From contig NZ_QLLY01000019.1 of assembly GCF_003259365.1 (NCBI RefSeq), positions 109,827 through 173,826 on the forward strand: 64,000 bases of DNA, in the 5' to 3' direction. Numbering within the stretch: the first letter of the stretch is position 1; the number at the start of each line of letters is the position of its first letter. This DNA is from Streptomyces sp. PsTaAH-137 (lineage in GTDB: Bacteria; Actinomycetota; Actinomycetes; Streptomycetales; Streptomycetaceae). Below the pieces are notes generated by a model that made no database searches, was not told where the DNA came from, and worked only from the letters and a program-made list of their open reading frames with translations. Below, piece by piece: positions 41,739 through 51,251 of this stretch. The translations under genes and the position numbers were made by a program.

Positions 41739-43393
41739 GCCTGGGTCTCCATCGGCTGAGGGTGCGGCACGGGCGGGGGAGGTGTCGAGGCTAGCCGACC
41801 GTCCGGGACGGCGAACTCCGGGCGGCTCCGCAGAGCCTGCGCGTACTCAGGCAGACCGTCCTCGTCGAAGGCGTCCGCGAGAAGAGCCGCGCGCAGCGGG
41901 GGGCCGGCCTGCGACCGCGTGAGAAGCGGTGCCGTGCGCAGATACGTGCGGGCCGAAGCCGGCAGCTGCCCTGCCGTCAGCTGGTCCGCGGCGACCTCCT
42001 CGACGGCCGCGCGCAGCGCGACCGGGTCGGCGTAGGCCATCAGCGACGGGTCGGTGAGCAGCCGCGGCAATTGGCCCGCCCCCAGGGCATGGCCCACGAT
42101 GGCGTCCCGCACATAGGGCTCGGCCCGCGACCAGTCCTGGTCGGGCACCCGGCCGAGCAGCTCCGTGGCGAGGCTCAGGTGCGCGGCCGCCGGGTCGGGC
42201 AGCTCGGCGCGGATCGCCTCGGCGAGGGCAGGATGGGCCAGAGCGATCAGAGTCCCGGATTCCGCGCTGGTATCGGCCTCCGAGGTGCTCTCTGTCCCGA
42301 CGGGCCGTATGAAAGGCCCGGCGAGCAGCATCCCGTCGGAGATCTCGACCGTCATGTCGCGTCCGGCGAGCGCGGAAGCGAGCGGGACCCACAGGTGGAG
42401 GGGCAGCCCGTCGCCCTCGGCGAGCGCCAGGGGGGCCAGCACCGCCCGGAGCACGGCCGGGTCGACGCCGAGCCGTCGCGCGTGCAGATCGAGGACGCCG
42501 ATGAGGGTGGAGGGTACGTGGTGCTGCGGAGAAGGTGTCGGCTCGGGCGCCAACAGCCATCCCTGTGCGGCCAGTTGAACGATCAGGCGGCTTCCGCCCG
42601 CGCCGCCGGCGGTGGCCCGTGCCGCAAGGGCGCCGGCAAGGGCGTCCCGTACCTCGACATGGGTCGTGAACGGCAGCTCGGGCGCCCCGAACGCCGGGTC
42701 GAGAGCCGCCTGGGTCTGGAGCAGGAGTCCGTCCGGATCGGCGTACTCGGGTGTGTCCAGATCGATGACCCGGACCGTTCCGGCCGGTAGCGCCGAGCCG
42801 ATCAGCGCGGCGGTCTCCCGGGAGACGTCGGCCAGCAGCCGTACGGAACCGAGCGCACCGAGCGGCACCAGGAGCTCCCGCGCCATACGCTGCGGCCCGT
42901 GCCCTGCCCGGACCGGACCGGCCTGGTCGACATCGGCGACGACGACGGCGCGCTCGGTGTCGCCCGCGCCCAGCTCCTCGTACACCTGGGTGTCCCGCAC
43001 CGCGTCGATGTCGTAGTGATCGGCGAGCAGCCACAGCACCTGCGCGGGCGTGCGACCCGCGGCGCTGGGCACGGCGGGCGCGGGAAGCGGGGGAGGGACG
43101 GTCGCCGGGTCGAGACGCGTGAGATCGATGCGGTCCCGGTAATCGGGGGCGCAGAGCATCAGGAAGCCGGTCAGCAGCCGCGAACGGCCGGACCCCGGCG
43201 AGCCGGTGACCAGCGTCACACGGGGCGCACCCGGAGCGCCGGCCCGCCATGCGGCCAGATCACGCAGCGCGGCGGCGCGGCCACCGATGAACGGATGCGG
43301 CTCGACATTCCGCTCGCCACTCGGCCGATCCCCATCGCCCTCGGGACCTCGCCCGCCGCCGGACGGCGGCATCGGGCTGCTTGGCTGACTCAT
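41735..43393 (-). CDS. STAND-like ATPase/NTPase
   Basis: 552 residues from ATG 43393 (MSQPSSPMPP), preferred over ATG 43417 because GGGGGAG lies between them. Near residue 40, PFIGGRAAALRDLAAWRAG is typical of the start of a STAND or AAA NTPase, then VTLVTGSPGSGRSRLLTGF is a P-loop with Arg replacing Lys, and AVVVADVDQAG is a Walker B-like strand. The rest is helical. First gene of a three-gene operon with the SUKH-4 protein (4-bp overlap) and a WXG-like protein. STAND proteins act as sensors or regulators; a link to toxin immunity is inferred. Confidence 0.65.
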   Translation of the reverse strand: MSQPSSPMPPSGGGRGPEGDGDRPSGERNVEPHPFIGGRAAALRDLAAWRAGAPGAPRVTLVTGSPGSGRSRLLTGFLMLCAPDYRDRIDLTRLDPATVPPPLPAPAVPSAAGRTPAQVLWLLADHYDIDAVRDTQVYEELGAGDTERAVVVADVDQAGPVRAGHGPQRMARELLVPLGALGSVRLLADVSRETAALIGSALPAGTVRVIDLDTPEYADPDGLLLQTQAALDPAFGAPELPFTTHVEVRDALAGALAARATAGGAGGSRLIVQLAAQGWLLAPEPTPSPQHHVPSTLIGVLDLHARRLGVDPAVLRAVLAPLALAEGDGLPLHLWVPLASALAGRDMTVEISDGMLLAGPFIRPVGTESTSEADTSAESGTLIALAHPALAEAIRAELPDPAAAHLSLATELLGRVPDQDWSRAEPYVRDAIVGHALGAGQLPRLLTDPSLMAYADPVALRAAVEEVAADQLTAGQLPASARTYLRTAPLLTRSQAGPPLRAALLADAFDEDGLPEYAQALRSRPEFAVPDGRLASTPPPPVPHPQPMETQA

Positions 43394-43578
43394 GACGCCT
43401 GATCTCCCCCGGTTCATCGCCTGCGTGACCGCACCGCACCTGCGTGCTGACCACTGCCGGTCAAGTCTAGTGCCGACTGCCGGCAGTGGGGTTGGAGCGT
43501 TCGATGCTTGAGGCGATGTTCGATTGCTGAGTAAAGCCGGCGCGAACTCACGCCAGTTGACGCGCGCCGGGGACGCTG

Positions 43579-43632
43579 GGATACGGGGATGCCGTCGTGG
43601 CGATGGTGCTGCCTGACGAGTTGGCCTGACTG
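43579..43632 (+). pseudogene. 52-bp remnant of a second CpnT-like toxin start
   Basis: Sequence copied from the start of the giant toxin gene (31989-32042), including upstream TACGGGG, GCCGTC and the GTG at 43597. It encodes ten residues, VAMVLPDELA, before a TGA at 43627-43629, where the intact gene has TGG. Relative to the intact gene there are one base deletion and two substitutions; similarity then stops. It marks where another toxin gene began, just ahead of the second SUKH-4 gene. Confidence 0.85.
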
Positions 43633-43762
43633 CTCTGCGAGTTCACCCTGCCGCGCTGGCCACCCGTATCGAGGTCGGACTCGGCAGCACCAACAGCTGT
43701 CCGTCAGCTCGCTGTGCACGATGCGTATTATGCGCATCCGTTCGATCAGCGCAGGGAGCCTC

Positions 43763-45760
43763 GTGCGTATTGACTGTTCAGGCCTCACCGCCGACGAAGT
43801 CCTGTCAGCGGTCGCGGAACGAGTGGCTGATACCCCGCAGGCGGTCGAGTTGGTGAACGTCTCGGACGCCGGCCCGCTGATCACCTCGGCCGAGCCCGAA
43901 CGCATCGCCGCGTCCGTCCCGCACGCGGTGGAGCGGGAGTACGGGCTGCGGGTGAGGCTCGTCGAGGCACCGGAAACGACCGGCGCGCCTGTCCCGGCCC
44001 TGCCGGTTGTTCCGGGACTTGCACCCCGCACGGTGGCGCAACTGGCGGCCTGCGCCGGGGCCCTGGAGCTCAACAGCGCCCCCGTCTCCGTCTGGCAGCA
44101 CGTCGCGCGGGCGGTGCTCAGGAGCGAGGTCTCTGTGGCGACGCTGCGAGCGCTGGGGGAATCCTGGTCGGGCGTCGTGGTGGTCGAGGACAGCGAAGAC
44201 TCTGCGGAGGAAGCTGTACTGCGCTTCGCGGACAGGGCACTGCACCGCGCGGTGCGCGCCGCCTTCCCGCTGTCCGCGGCGGATCGACAGGCCGTCGCGC
44301 ACGCCCTGTCGGAATTCCACGTACGCCATGCCGGAACGACGTACACCACCCGTGCACTGCCCACCCACGCCGCTTTGGCCGGGAACCTGGAAGCGGTGCT
44401 GAACGCCCCCGCGCTCCTGGCGACCGTCCACTGGTACGGGCTGTGGTCCGCGCTCGCCACCGCGTACCCGCACGGAGTTCCGGCCGGCGGCACAGCGGCC
44501 GATGTGCACTACCTGCATGCCCAGGGAGTGCGGCCGGGTTCCCAGGGCGAGTGGGTGGCGTCGCTCCACCACGCGGTCCTGTCGCGCGGCGACACCGAAC
44601 GTGCCGATGCCTTGGCAGAGGCGGCGGGTTCGCTGCCGTGGCGCACTGTCTGGTCCCATTGGCGGCTGCCCGGCGGAACTCTCGTTCCGTACCCCGCCAC
44701 GGTGGGAGTGGAGCTGCTCAGGGCCGACGAGGAGGGCGGCCGTCGACTGGCTGCCGAGTGGCGGGAGATCGCCCCCGCGCCGGGCGTCGCCGACGGTACG
44801 CACTGCGTCTACGAGCGCCGCCGCTGGGACGCACGGACCGGACTGCCGGTCGACGGTCCCGTACGTGTCACCAGCGACTGGCCGAAGCCGAGCGCGGGCC
44901 ACCCGTTCCCTGAGGTCACCTACGCCCTGAACCATCGCGGCAGGTGGCGGAAGCCGTCCGGCGGAGCCGCCGCCGATGTCCCCAGGATGCCGGAGGCGGT
45001 ACGCGAAGCGGTCCGGGTGGGCCGCGACGACACGGGCGCCGACCTCTGGGCCTTCGCCGGGTACGGAGGTCACTTCGGCGTGCTCGTCGACCCGAAGGCC
45101 GTGGCGGAACTCCCACGGGAGGCCTGGCGGGATCTGTTCCTGCCCGGGCCGCTGACGACGACCGCCGCCTGGCCGTTCCCCGCGGACATCCCCCGTACGG
45201 ACGACGAGGTCACCCGGGACCGCCTGGAACGCGCCGACGCCTTCCGTCCCGGAGCCTGCCGCGTGCTGGAACCGGCCGCTCTGCCGGACCGGGTGACGCA
45301 CGCGCCGGCCCGCCGCTTCCTGAGCGAGACCGGCTGGCCCTGTACGCGCGTCATCGGCGGCCTGTACACCCGAGACCTCAGGCAACACCCCCTGACGTCC
45401 GTCCCCGACCGCCCCGGGCTCTTCGAAGGACTCGGACAGCTCGCCTCCTGGACGCTCTACCTGAACGGTGAGAGCGGCGCGGTCCACATCGACGAGGAGG
45501 GCGAGGACGGCGCATTCCTCCCCATAGCGTCGAGCATGCCCCGGCTCCTCGCGCTGGCCCTCCTCGGCCACCTCGTCCTCAGCACACCGCTGACCAGCAC
45601 GGAAGCGGAGATGGAGGCCCTGTCCGAGGCCGTACCCTCCTGGTTCGCGGCCGCCGACCCCGACGGGCCGCGGTCGCCCGTGTGGGAGGGCGTGTTCGAC
45701 GATCTCGGGTACGCGGCCGAGGACTACGCGACGCTCCTCGACGAACTCGACGCTTCTTGA
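43763..45760 (+). CDS. SUKH-4 family immunity protein (second copy)
   Basis: 665 residues from GTG 43763, which has GGGAG 5 nt upstream; ATG codons at 43721 and 43730 are alternatives. An N-terminal NTPase-like region of about 200 residues (VEREYGLRVRLVEAP; SWSGVVVVEDSED) has no intact P-loop. The middle is helical. The C-terminal part has the SUKH-4 pattern RVIGGLYTRDLRQHPL, LGQLASWTLYLNGESGAVHI and RLLALALLGHLVL. Similar in length and domain order to the 37029 protein but diverged. Its own toxin appears lost, as only a 52-bp remnant precedes it, so it may be an orphan immunity gene. Confidence 0.75.
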   Translation: MRIDCSGLTADEVLSAVAERVADTPQAVELVNVSDAGPLITSAEPERIAASVPHAVEREYGLRVRLVEAPETTGAPVPALPVVPGLAPRTVAQLAACAGALELNSAPVSVWQHVARAVLRSEVSVATLRALGESWSGVVVVEDSEDSAEEAVLRFADRALHRAVRAAFPLSAADRQAVAHALSEFHVRHAGTTYTTRALPTHAALAGNLEAVLNAPALLATVHWYGLWSALATAYPHGVPAGGTAADVHYLHAQGVRPGSQGEWVASLHHAVLSRGDTERADALAEAAGSLPWRTVWSHWRLPGGTLVPYPATVGVELLRADEEGGRRLAAEWREIAPAPGVADGTHCVYERRRWDARTGLPVDGPVRVTSDWPKPSAGHPFPEVTYALNHRGRWRKPSGGAAADVPRMPEAVREAVRVGRDDTGADLWAFAGYGGHFGVLVDPKAVAELPREAWRDLFLPGPLTTTAAWPFPADIPRTDDEVTRDRLERADAFRPGACRVLEPAALPDRVTHAPARRFLSETGWPCTRVIGGLYTRDLRQHPLTSVPDRPGLFEGLGQLASWTLYLNGESGAVHIDEEGEDGAFLPIASSMPRLLALALLGHLVLSTPLTSTEAEMEALSEAVPSWFAAADPDGPRSPVWEGVFDDLGYAAEDYATLLDELDAS

Positions 45761-45865
45761 CCGGTGAGTGCTTCGTCCGGCCGCCTGGAGCAAGCGTGCG
45801 ACGAGGTGCTCAGTGCCGTCGAGAACGCAATGTGACGATGCTCTGGTGCAGGCGTAGAGGCAGGC

Positions 45866-46710
45866 ATGGAGATGGGGGGCGTCGTGTACGAGGCAGTCAC
45901 GGAGGACGCGGCAGTCGACCGCATCGTTGGCCGGCATCGCGAAGGGGCGTGGCACGTCGTCGAGTTGATGGGATCGGTCGCGTCCGCGCGTACGGAGGTC
46001 CTGCGCAGAGTGCGCGACCGGCTGCCCGGGGCGGTGTGGGTGGACGCCGCGGGACTGGACGGCGACGCGCTGGTCGGTCGCATCCGTGAGGAGCTGGGCA
46101 GGGCGGGGGCCGGGGAACACTCCCGGCCGGTCATCGTCGCTCAGGGGCAGCGCATCGTCGGCGAGCGGGTCCGGGGGTATCCGCAGGAGGTCATCGACCG
46201 GCTGGAGCGGGAGATCGCCGAGGGGCTCGGTGTGCTGGTCGTCGTCGAGGTGGACTGGCACGAGGAGCGAATCGCTTCCCGGTCCCGGCTGGAGCTGGAA
46301 GTCGCCGCGCGTGGTCCGGATCCTGCCCGCTCCGCCGCTCGGTCGCGGGAGTGGGCGTTGCAGGCGCTTGCTCTTGAGGAGGGGGGCGGGGCGCCACTGG
46401 AGGTATGGCGGCAGTTGTCCCGGGCCCTCAACCACGACGAACTCGAACTGCCGGTGGAGGACGAGGAGATCGAGGCCGACCGCCGGGCGAGTGGAACGTC
46501 GACCACGAGCACCCGCACCTCATGGCGGAGAACCTGACGACGTTCATCCGCCTGGTCACCGCGTGGGCGGCGGTCCGCCTGCATCTGCCGATGGCGTACA
46601 CGCGGACCGAACTGATCGCTCTGCGGGACGAGATCGACAACGTCGTCGGAGGCATCAGCCCCCACGCCGGATCCAGTTGGTGGACCGAGAACCTTCAGGA
46701 GGTCATCTGA
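45866..46710 (+). pseudogene. SUKH-4 immunity gene with large internal deletion and frameshift
   Basis: The first about 205 codons (YEAVTEDAAVDRIVGRHREG, VELMGSVASARTEVL, GVLVVVEVDWHEERI, PLEVWRQLSRALNHDELELP) align with residues 1-205 of the 37029 protein. Around 46485 the sequence jumps, in a different frame, to GEWNVDHEHPHLMAENL and SSWWTENLQEVI, the last about 75 residues of that protein. About 480-490 codons are missing and the frame is broken, so the gene is dead. The original frame runs 20 aberrant codons further before stopping at 46537. Confidence 0.9.
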
Positions 46711-46908
46711 GCGACCGCGTCCCTCGGCGACTCCGTATGCACCCTCAGGGAGATGTTGTCGAGCGGCCGCGGTGGCCGACCGGCGCCCAGGACGTGTCCG
46801 ACGACGCCGTCACGCGCGTACAGGGCAGCCGGGGGCGGATCGCCCCGGCTTTCGCGTGCGCGTCGATCTCGACGGACGCGGCACGCGGCGGCTCACGCGC
46901 GCAGCGCG

Positions 46909-47181
46909 CTACGCCTGCCCGACCTGCCGCCGATAAAGAGAGATCGCCGAGTCCGGCGGAAAGTTCGGCACATACATCGTCGACCCGTCCGCCTTGGAGA
47001 TGACCAGGTGGCTGCCGCCGTAGGAGGGCGGCTCGGTCGGCGGGAACGTCGCGTAGATCAGGAAGCCCAGGTCGAACTCCTGGACGTTGAGCGTGGCCGG
47101 GGTGCCGTCCGCGCACAGGGGCTGGAACGTCGTCCGCGCGATCGCCAGCGCTTCGTCGGTGGTGCGGGGTGCGGTGGTCAA
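46909..47181 (-). CDS. Imm35/YrhB-like small protein, putative immunity
   Basis: 90 residues. The start is TTG at 47181, supported by an outstanding ribosome site (GAAGGAGAAGGAAG) directly upstream; no ATG or GTG is available in range. The pattern LNVQEFDLGFLIYATFPPTE, GGSHLVISKADGSTMYVPNF and SAISLYRR matches the YrhB/Imm35 type (helix, strand with Gly-Phe/Trp, then a short strand with a Gly turn, then helix). It follows eccC by 85 bp on the same strand, so it may be expressed with the motor gene. Immunity function is inferred from family resemblance. Confidence 0.6.
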   Translation of the reverse strand: MTTAPRTTDEALAIARTTFQPLCADGTPATLNVQEFDLGFLIYATFPPTEPPSYGGSHLVISKADGSTMYVPNFPPDSAISLYRRQVGQA

Positions 47182-47266
47182 CTTCCTTCTCCTTCAGGCT
47201 GGTTGTGCGTACGGCGCCGGAGGCGAGAGCCTACGGCGCCGTACGGGGAGACGAACTGGACGGGCG

Positions 47267-50200
47267 TCAGTTGTGCATCGGCAGCCAGGCCGTCTGCACC
47301 AGCTGCGCGCCGCCCTTGCGGGTGATGAACATGCCACGGCCCTGCGGCAGCCGCTGCGGCTTGAGCGGGCCGAAGATCTGGCCCTCCGCCGGGTCGCCGG
47401 ACAGCACGAGACCGGTCGCGCCGAGCTCCTTCATGCGCTGCATGACCGGCTCGAAGGACTGCCGCGCCGCACCCGACGACGACCGCGCCACGATGATGCG
47501 CAGGCCGAGGTCCCGGGCGAACGGCAGGTACTCCAGGAGCGACTGGAGCGGGTTGCCCGAGCTGGTGGCCACCAGGTCGTAGTCGTCGACGATGATGAAC
47601 GCGTCGGGCAGGTCGTACCAGGAGCGGTTGCGCAGCTGCTCCGGCGTGACGTCCGGACCCGGCATACGACGGCCCATGGAGCCCGCCAGGCTGGTGACGA
47701 CCTCCTGGAGCTGCGGGCCCGAGGCGCAGTACTTGTACAGGTGCGAGTCGGGCATCTCGCCCAGGTGCGCGCGCCGGTAGTCACCGACGACGAGCAGCGC
47801 CTTGTCGGTCGCGTACCGCTCCGAGATCTGCTTGGCGATCATGCGCAGGAACGCCGACTTGCCGGACTCGGACTCGCCGTAGACCACCATCAGCGGGTCG
47901 TTCTCGAAGTCGATGAACGCCGGCGACAGCGTCGTCTCGTCGACACCGATCGCGACACCCCGCTCGGGGAAGTCGCTGCCCTTCGGGATCTCGCTGATGT
48001 GCAGCTTCGTCGGCAGCATCCGCACCGGCGGAGCCGCCGGCCCCTGCCAGTGCTCGGCGATCGCCGTCACCATGTGCTCGATGCCCTGGCCGAGCGTCGT
48101 CGCGTCGGACGAGGCGTCGATACGGGGGAGACCGGCGAGCGAGCTGAGCTTGTCCGGGGTCAGACCGCGGCCGGGCATGCCCAGCGGCACGGCCTCCATC
48201 TTCTTGCGGTCGAACTCCGACTCCATCGGGTCACCGAGCTTCAGCTCCACCCGGTTCAGGAGCTGGTCGCGCAGCGCGGGCCGGACCTCGCTGTACCGGG
48301 CGGCGCCGATGAACAGGTGGATGCCGAAGCCGAGACCGCGGGCGGCCAGGTCCAGGATGACCGGGTCCAGCTGCTCGTAGTCGGTCTTGAAGGCGGCCCA
48401 GCCGTCGATGATCAGGAAGACGTCGCCCCACCGCTGGTCCGGGTACTGCCCCGCGGCGCGCCGCGCCCGGTACGTGCCGATGGAGTCGATGTTGTTCGCG
48501 CGGAAGAACTCCTCGCGCTCGTTGAGGATTCCGCGGACCTCGGCGACCGTACGGCGGATCTTCTCCGCGTCGAGCCGGGAGGCGGCGCCGCCGACGTGGG
48601 GCAGGCCCTCCATCGAGAGCATGCCGCCACCGCCGAAGTCCAGGCAGTAGAACTGCACTTCGGCCGCGGTGTGGGTGAGCGCGAACGCCGTCATGACGGT
48701 ACGGATCAGCGTCGACTTGCCGGACTGCGGACCACCGACCACGAGGGCGTGACCGGCCGAGCCGGAGAAGTCCAGGTACTGGATGTCGCGCCGCTGCTCG
48801 AACGGCTTGTCCACCAGCGCCATCGGCACGATCAGCTTGCTCTGCGCCGAGTACTCGGCGGCGTGCAGACCGCGCTCCGCCGTCGTCGACAGCGGCGGCA
48901 ACAGGGCGTCCACCGAGGGCGACTCCTCCAGCGGCGGCAGCCACACCTGGTGCGGCGGCGGCCCCTGTCCGACGAGCCGGGCCACGATGACGTCGAGGAC
49001 GGTGTCCGCGAGCGCGTCGTCCACCTGGTCCGGCACCTCTTCGGGCTCCGGCTCGTGGATGATCTGCTGCGCGACCGGAGCCGCGGTGAAGAGCACCGGC
49101 TGCCGGTGGGTGCGCGACCCGCCGGGCCCCGAGCCGCCGGCCCGGTAGACGCCACCGACGTACGCGGCCTTGAACTGGATCATCGTCTCGGTGTCGTACT
49201 TGAGGATGCCCGAGCCCGGAACGTTCGGCAGGTGGTACGCGTCCGGGACGCCGATCGCCGTACGGGACTCGGCGGCGGAGAAGGTGCGCAGACCGATGCG
49301 GTACGACAGGAAGGTGTCCAGGCCGCGCAGCTTGCCCTCTTCGAGGCGCTGCGACGCGAGCAGCATGTGCACACCCATGGACCGGCCGATGCGGCCGATC
49401 TGGATGAACATCTCGATGAAGTCGGGCCGCGCGGTGAGGAGTTCCGAGAACTCGTCGAGCACCATGACGAGCGAGGGCAGCGGGTCGAGCGGGGCGCCGG
49501 CCGCGCGTGCCTTCTCGTAGTCGGTGATGTTGGCGTAGTTGCCCGCCGAGCGGAGCAGTTCCTGGCGGCGCTGGAGCTCACCGGTGATCGAGTCGCGCAT
49601 GCGGTCGATGAGGGTGAGGTCGTCGGCCAGGTTGGTGATCACGGCGGCGACGTGCGGCAGTTCGGACATGCCGGCGAAGGTCGCGCCGCCCTTGAAGTCG
49701 GCGAGGATGAAGTTCAGCGTCTCCGAGGAGTGCGTCACCGTCAGCGCGAGCACCAGGGTGCGCAGCACCTCGGACTTGCCGGAACCGGTCGCGCCGACAC
49801 ACAGGCCGTGCGGGCCCATGCCCTCCTGCGAGGCCTCCTTGATGTCGAGCATCACCGGCTGGCCGTCGCGGTCCACGCCCAGCGGAACGCGCAGCCGCTC
49901 GTGCAGGGTGCGCGGGCGCCAGGTGCGCGAGACGTCGACCGAACCGGCGTCGCCGATGCCCATGAGCTCGGTGAAGTCCAGGTTGGCGAGGAGCGGTTCG
50001 TCGCCGTCCGCCGAACCGGCGCGCAGCGGCGCGAGCTGCCGCGCGAGCGCCTCGGCCTCGGTGGCCGACAGGGTGTCGCAGACACCGGAGTACTGGGTGC
50101 CGCCCTGCGACTCCAGCAGCAGACTGCCCGGGTGGACCTGCACGGACAGCGAGCCGCGCAGCTCGTCCACGTCGCCCGGGACGACCTCGATGATGGTCAC

Positions 50201-51205
50201 GCCCTGAAGGCCCTCGGCGCCCGCGATCAGCGACTCGTCGGGGATGTCGCCGCCGTCCATGACGACGACGAGGTGCGGGGCGTCGGCGACCGGCGGCCCG
50301 TTCGGGTTGAAGCGGCCGCGGCCTTCGAGGTCGTCGGCGAGCATGTCCTCGACCTCGCCGAGGTCGTCCACGATCATGCGGCGCGAGCCCGCGCCGTCCA
50401 CGGTGGAGTCCTGGACGTGCGGCAGCCACTTCGCCCACTCCCACTCGGCCATGGCGCCCGGCGAGGCCACCACCGCGAGCCGCAGGTCCTCGGGGGAGTG
50501 CAGGGTGCACAGCTGGGCGATCAGGGCCCGGGCCGCACCGTAGGTGGTGTCCGGATCACCGGAGATGCTGACGTGGTAGAAGGACCGCAGCGACACGGCC
50601 AGCGGCAGCGCGTCCAGGGTGCCGTGCGTGTCGAGGAACGACTTCATCGCGTGCGCGGTGAGCGGCTCCAGCTCGTCGAGCGGCGCGGTCTCCGGCGCCA
50701 TCAGCGGCGTGGACAGCTGCTGCGGGCCGAGCCCGAGCCGTACCTGCGTGAAGTCCCCGTCGCTCGCCCGCCGTTCCCACACCCGCCGCCCCTCGGCGAC
50801 CAGGGCCCACAGCTGCTCCGGGTTCGGGTGCAGGAAGAACTGTCCGTCGCGCTGCTTGCGCGCCGTGGTCCGCACCTCGCGCCGGACCTGCGCCAGGTAC
50901 TTCAGGTAGTCCTGCCGCTCCTGGGCCATCTCGGCGCCGCCGCCCTGACGCGCCTTGATCAGCTGGGCCAGCGCCATGGCGAGGGTGGAGACGATCATGA
51001 CGCCACCCATGATCTTCATGATCGACTGCCCCGACGTGAAGAAGAACGCCGAGGACGTGCCCATGCCCAGCATGGGCAACAGGCTCATCATCAGGTTCTG
51101 GTCTTCGGGCCGGGCCAGCTCGGGCGGCGGTTCGAGCTGCACCTCGTTCGTCGGTACGTCGGGTGGCAATACCCGAGGCGGGCGCTTGACGATGACCACG
51201 CTCAC
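47267..51205 (-). CDS. eccC: EccC, FtsK/SpoIIIE-type motor ATPase of the ESX system
   Basis: 1312 residues, the usual length for EccCa-EccCb fused in one chain. Two transmembrane helices near 38-85 follow an N-terminal cytoplasmic part. Three FtsK-type ATPase domains: the first with GATGSGKS near 470 and Walker B LVMVLDEFSELL; the second with GGPQSGKS near 825 and VFLIIDGWAAF, lacking the catalytic Glu; the third with GESESGKS near 1110 and FIIVDDYDLV. EccC drives substrate export, the last domain binding the WXG100 C-terminal signal. GTG start 51205 has a weak ribosome site. Oriented opposite to eccD, with the Imm35-like gene behind it. Confidence 0.95.
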   Translation of the reverse strand: MSVVIVKRPPRVLPPDVPTNEVQLEPPPELARPEDQNLMMSLLPMLGMGTSSAFFFTSGQSIMKIMGGVMIVSTLAMALAQLIKARQGGGAEMAQERQDYLKYLAQVRREVRTTARKQRDGQFFLHPNPEQLWALVAEGRRVWERRASDGDFTQVRLGLGPQQLSTPLMAPETAPLDELEPLTAHAMKSFLDTHGTLDALPLAVSLRSFYHVSISGDPDTTYGAARALIAQLCTLHSPEDLRLAVVASPGAMAEWEWAKWLPHVQDSTVDGAGSRRMIVDDLGEVEDMLADDLEGRGRFNPNGPPVADAPHLVVVMDGGDIPDESLIAGAEGLQGVTIIEVVPGDVDELRGSLSVQVHPGSLLLESQGGTQYSGVCDTLSATEAEALARQLAPLRAGSADGDEPLLANLDFTELMGIGDAGSVDVSRTWRPRTLHERLRVPLGVDRDGQPVMLDIKEASQEGMGPHGLCVGATGSGKSEVLRTLVLALTVTHSSETLNFILADFKGGATFAGMSELPHVAAVITNLADDLTLIDRMRDSITGELQRRQELLRSAGNYANITDYEKARAAGAPLDPLPSLVMVLDEFSELLTARPDFIEMFIQIGRIGRSMGVHMLLASQRLEEGKLRGLDTFLSYRIGLRTFSAAESRTAIGVPDAYHLPNVPGSGILKYDTETMIQFKAAYVGGVYRAGGSGPGGSRTHRQPVLFTAAPVAQQIIHEPEPEEVPDQVDDALADTVLDVIVARLVGQGPPPHQVWLPPLEESPSVDALLPPLSTTAERGLHAAEYSAQSKLIVPMALVDKPFEQRRDIQYLDFSGSAGHALVVGGPQSGKSTLIRTVMTAFALTHTAAEVQFYCLDFGGGGMLSMEGLPHVGGAASRLDAEKIRRTVAEVRGILNEREEFFRANNIDSIGTYRARRAAGQYPDQRWGDVFLIIDGWAAFKTDYEQLDPVILDLAARGLGFGIHLFIGAARYSEVRPALRDQLLNRVELKLGDPMESEFDRKKMEAVPLGMPGRGLTPDKLSSLAGLPRIDASSDATTLGQGIEHMVTAIAEHWQGPAAPPVRMLPTKLHISEIPKGSDFPERGVAIGVDETTLSPAFIDFENDPLMVVYGESESGKSAFLRMIAKQISERYATDKALLVVGDYRRAHLGEMPDSHLYKYCASGPQLQEVVTSLAGSMGRRMPGPDVTPEQLRNRSWYDLPDAFIIVDDYDLVATSSGNPLQSLLEYLPFARDLGLRIIVARSSSGAARQSFEPVMQRMKELGATGLVLSGDPAEGQIFGPLKPQRLPQGRGMFITRKGGAQLVQTAWLPMHN

Positions 51206-51251
51206 CGAGGCACCAGTCCTTATTCATCGGCATTCGTCGGCAATTTCGGTT

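Noticed and set aside
46711..46908. Possible short gene between the broken SUKH-4 gene and the Imm35-like gene
   Set aside because: Frames are Arg/Ser/Ala rich with no start signal and no continuity with neighbours.
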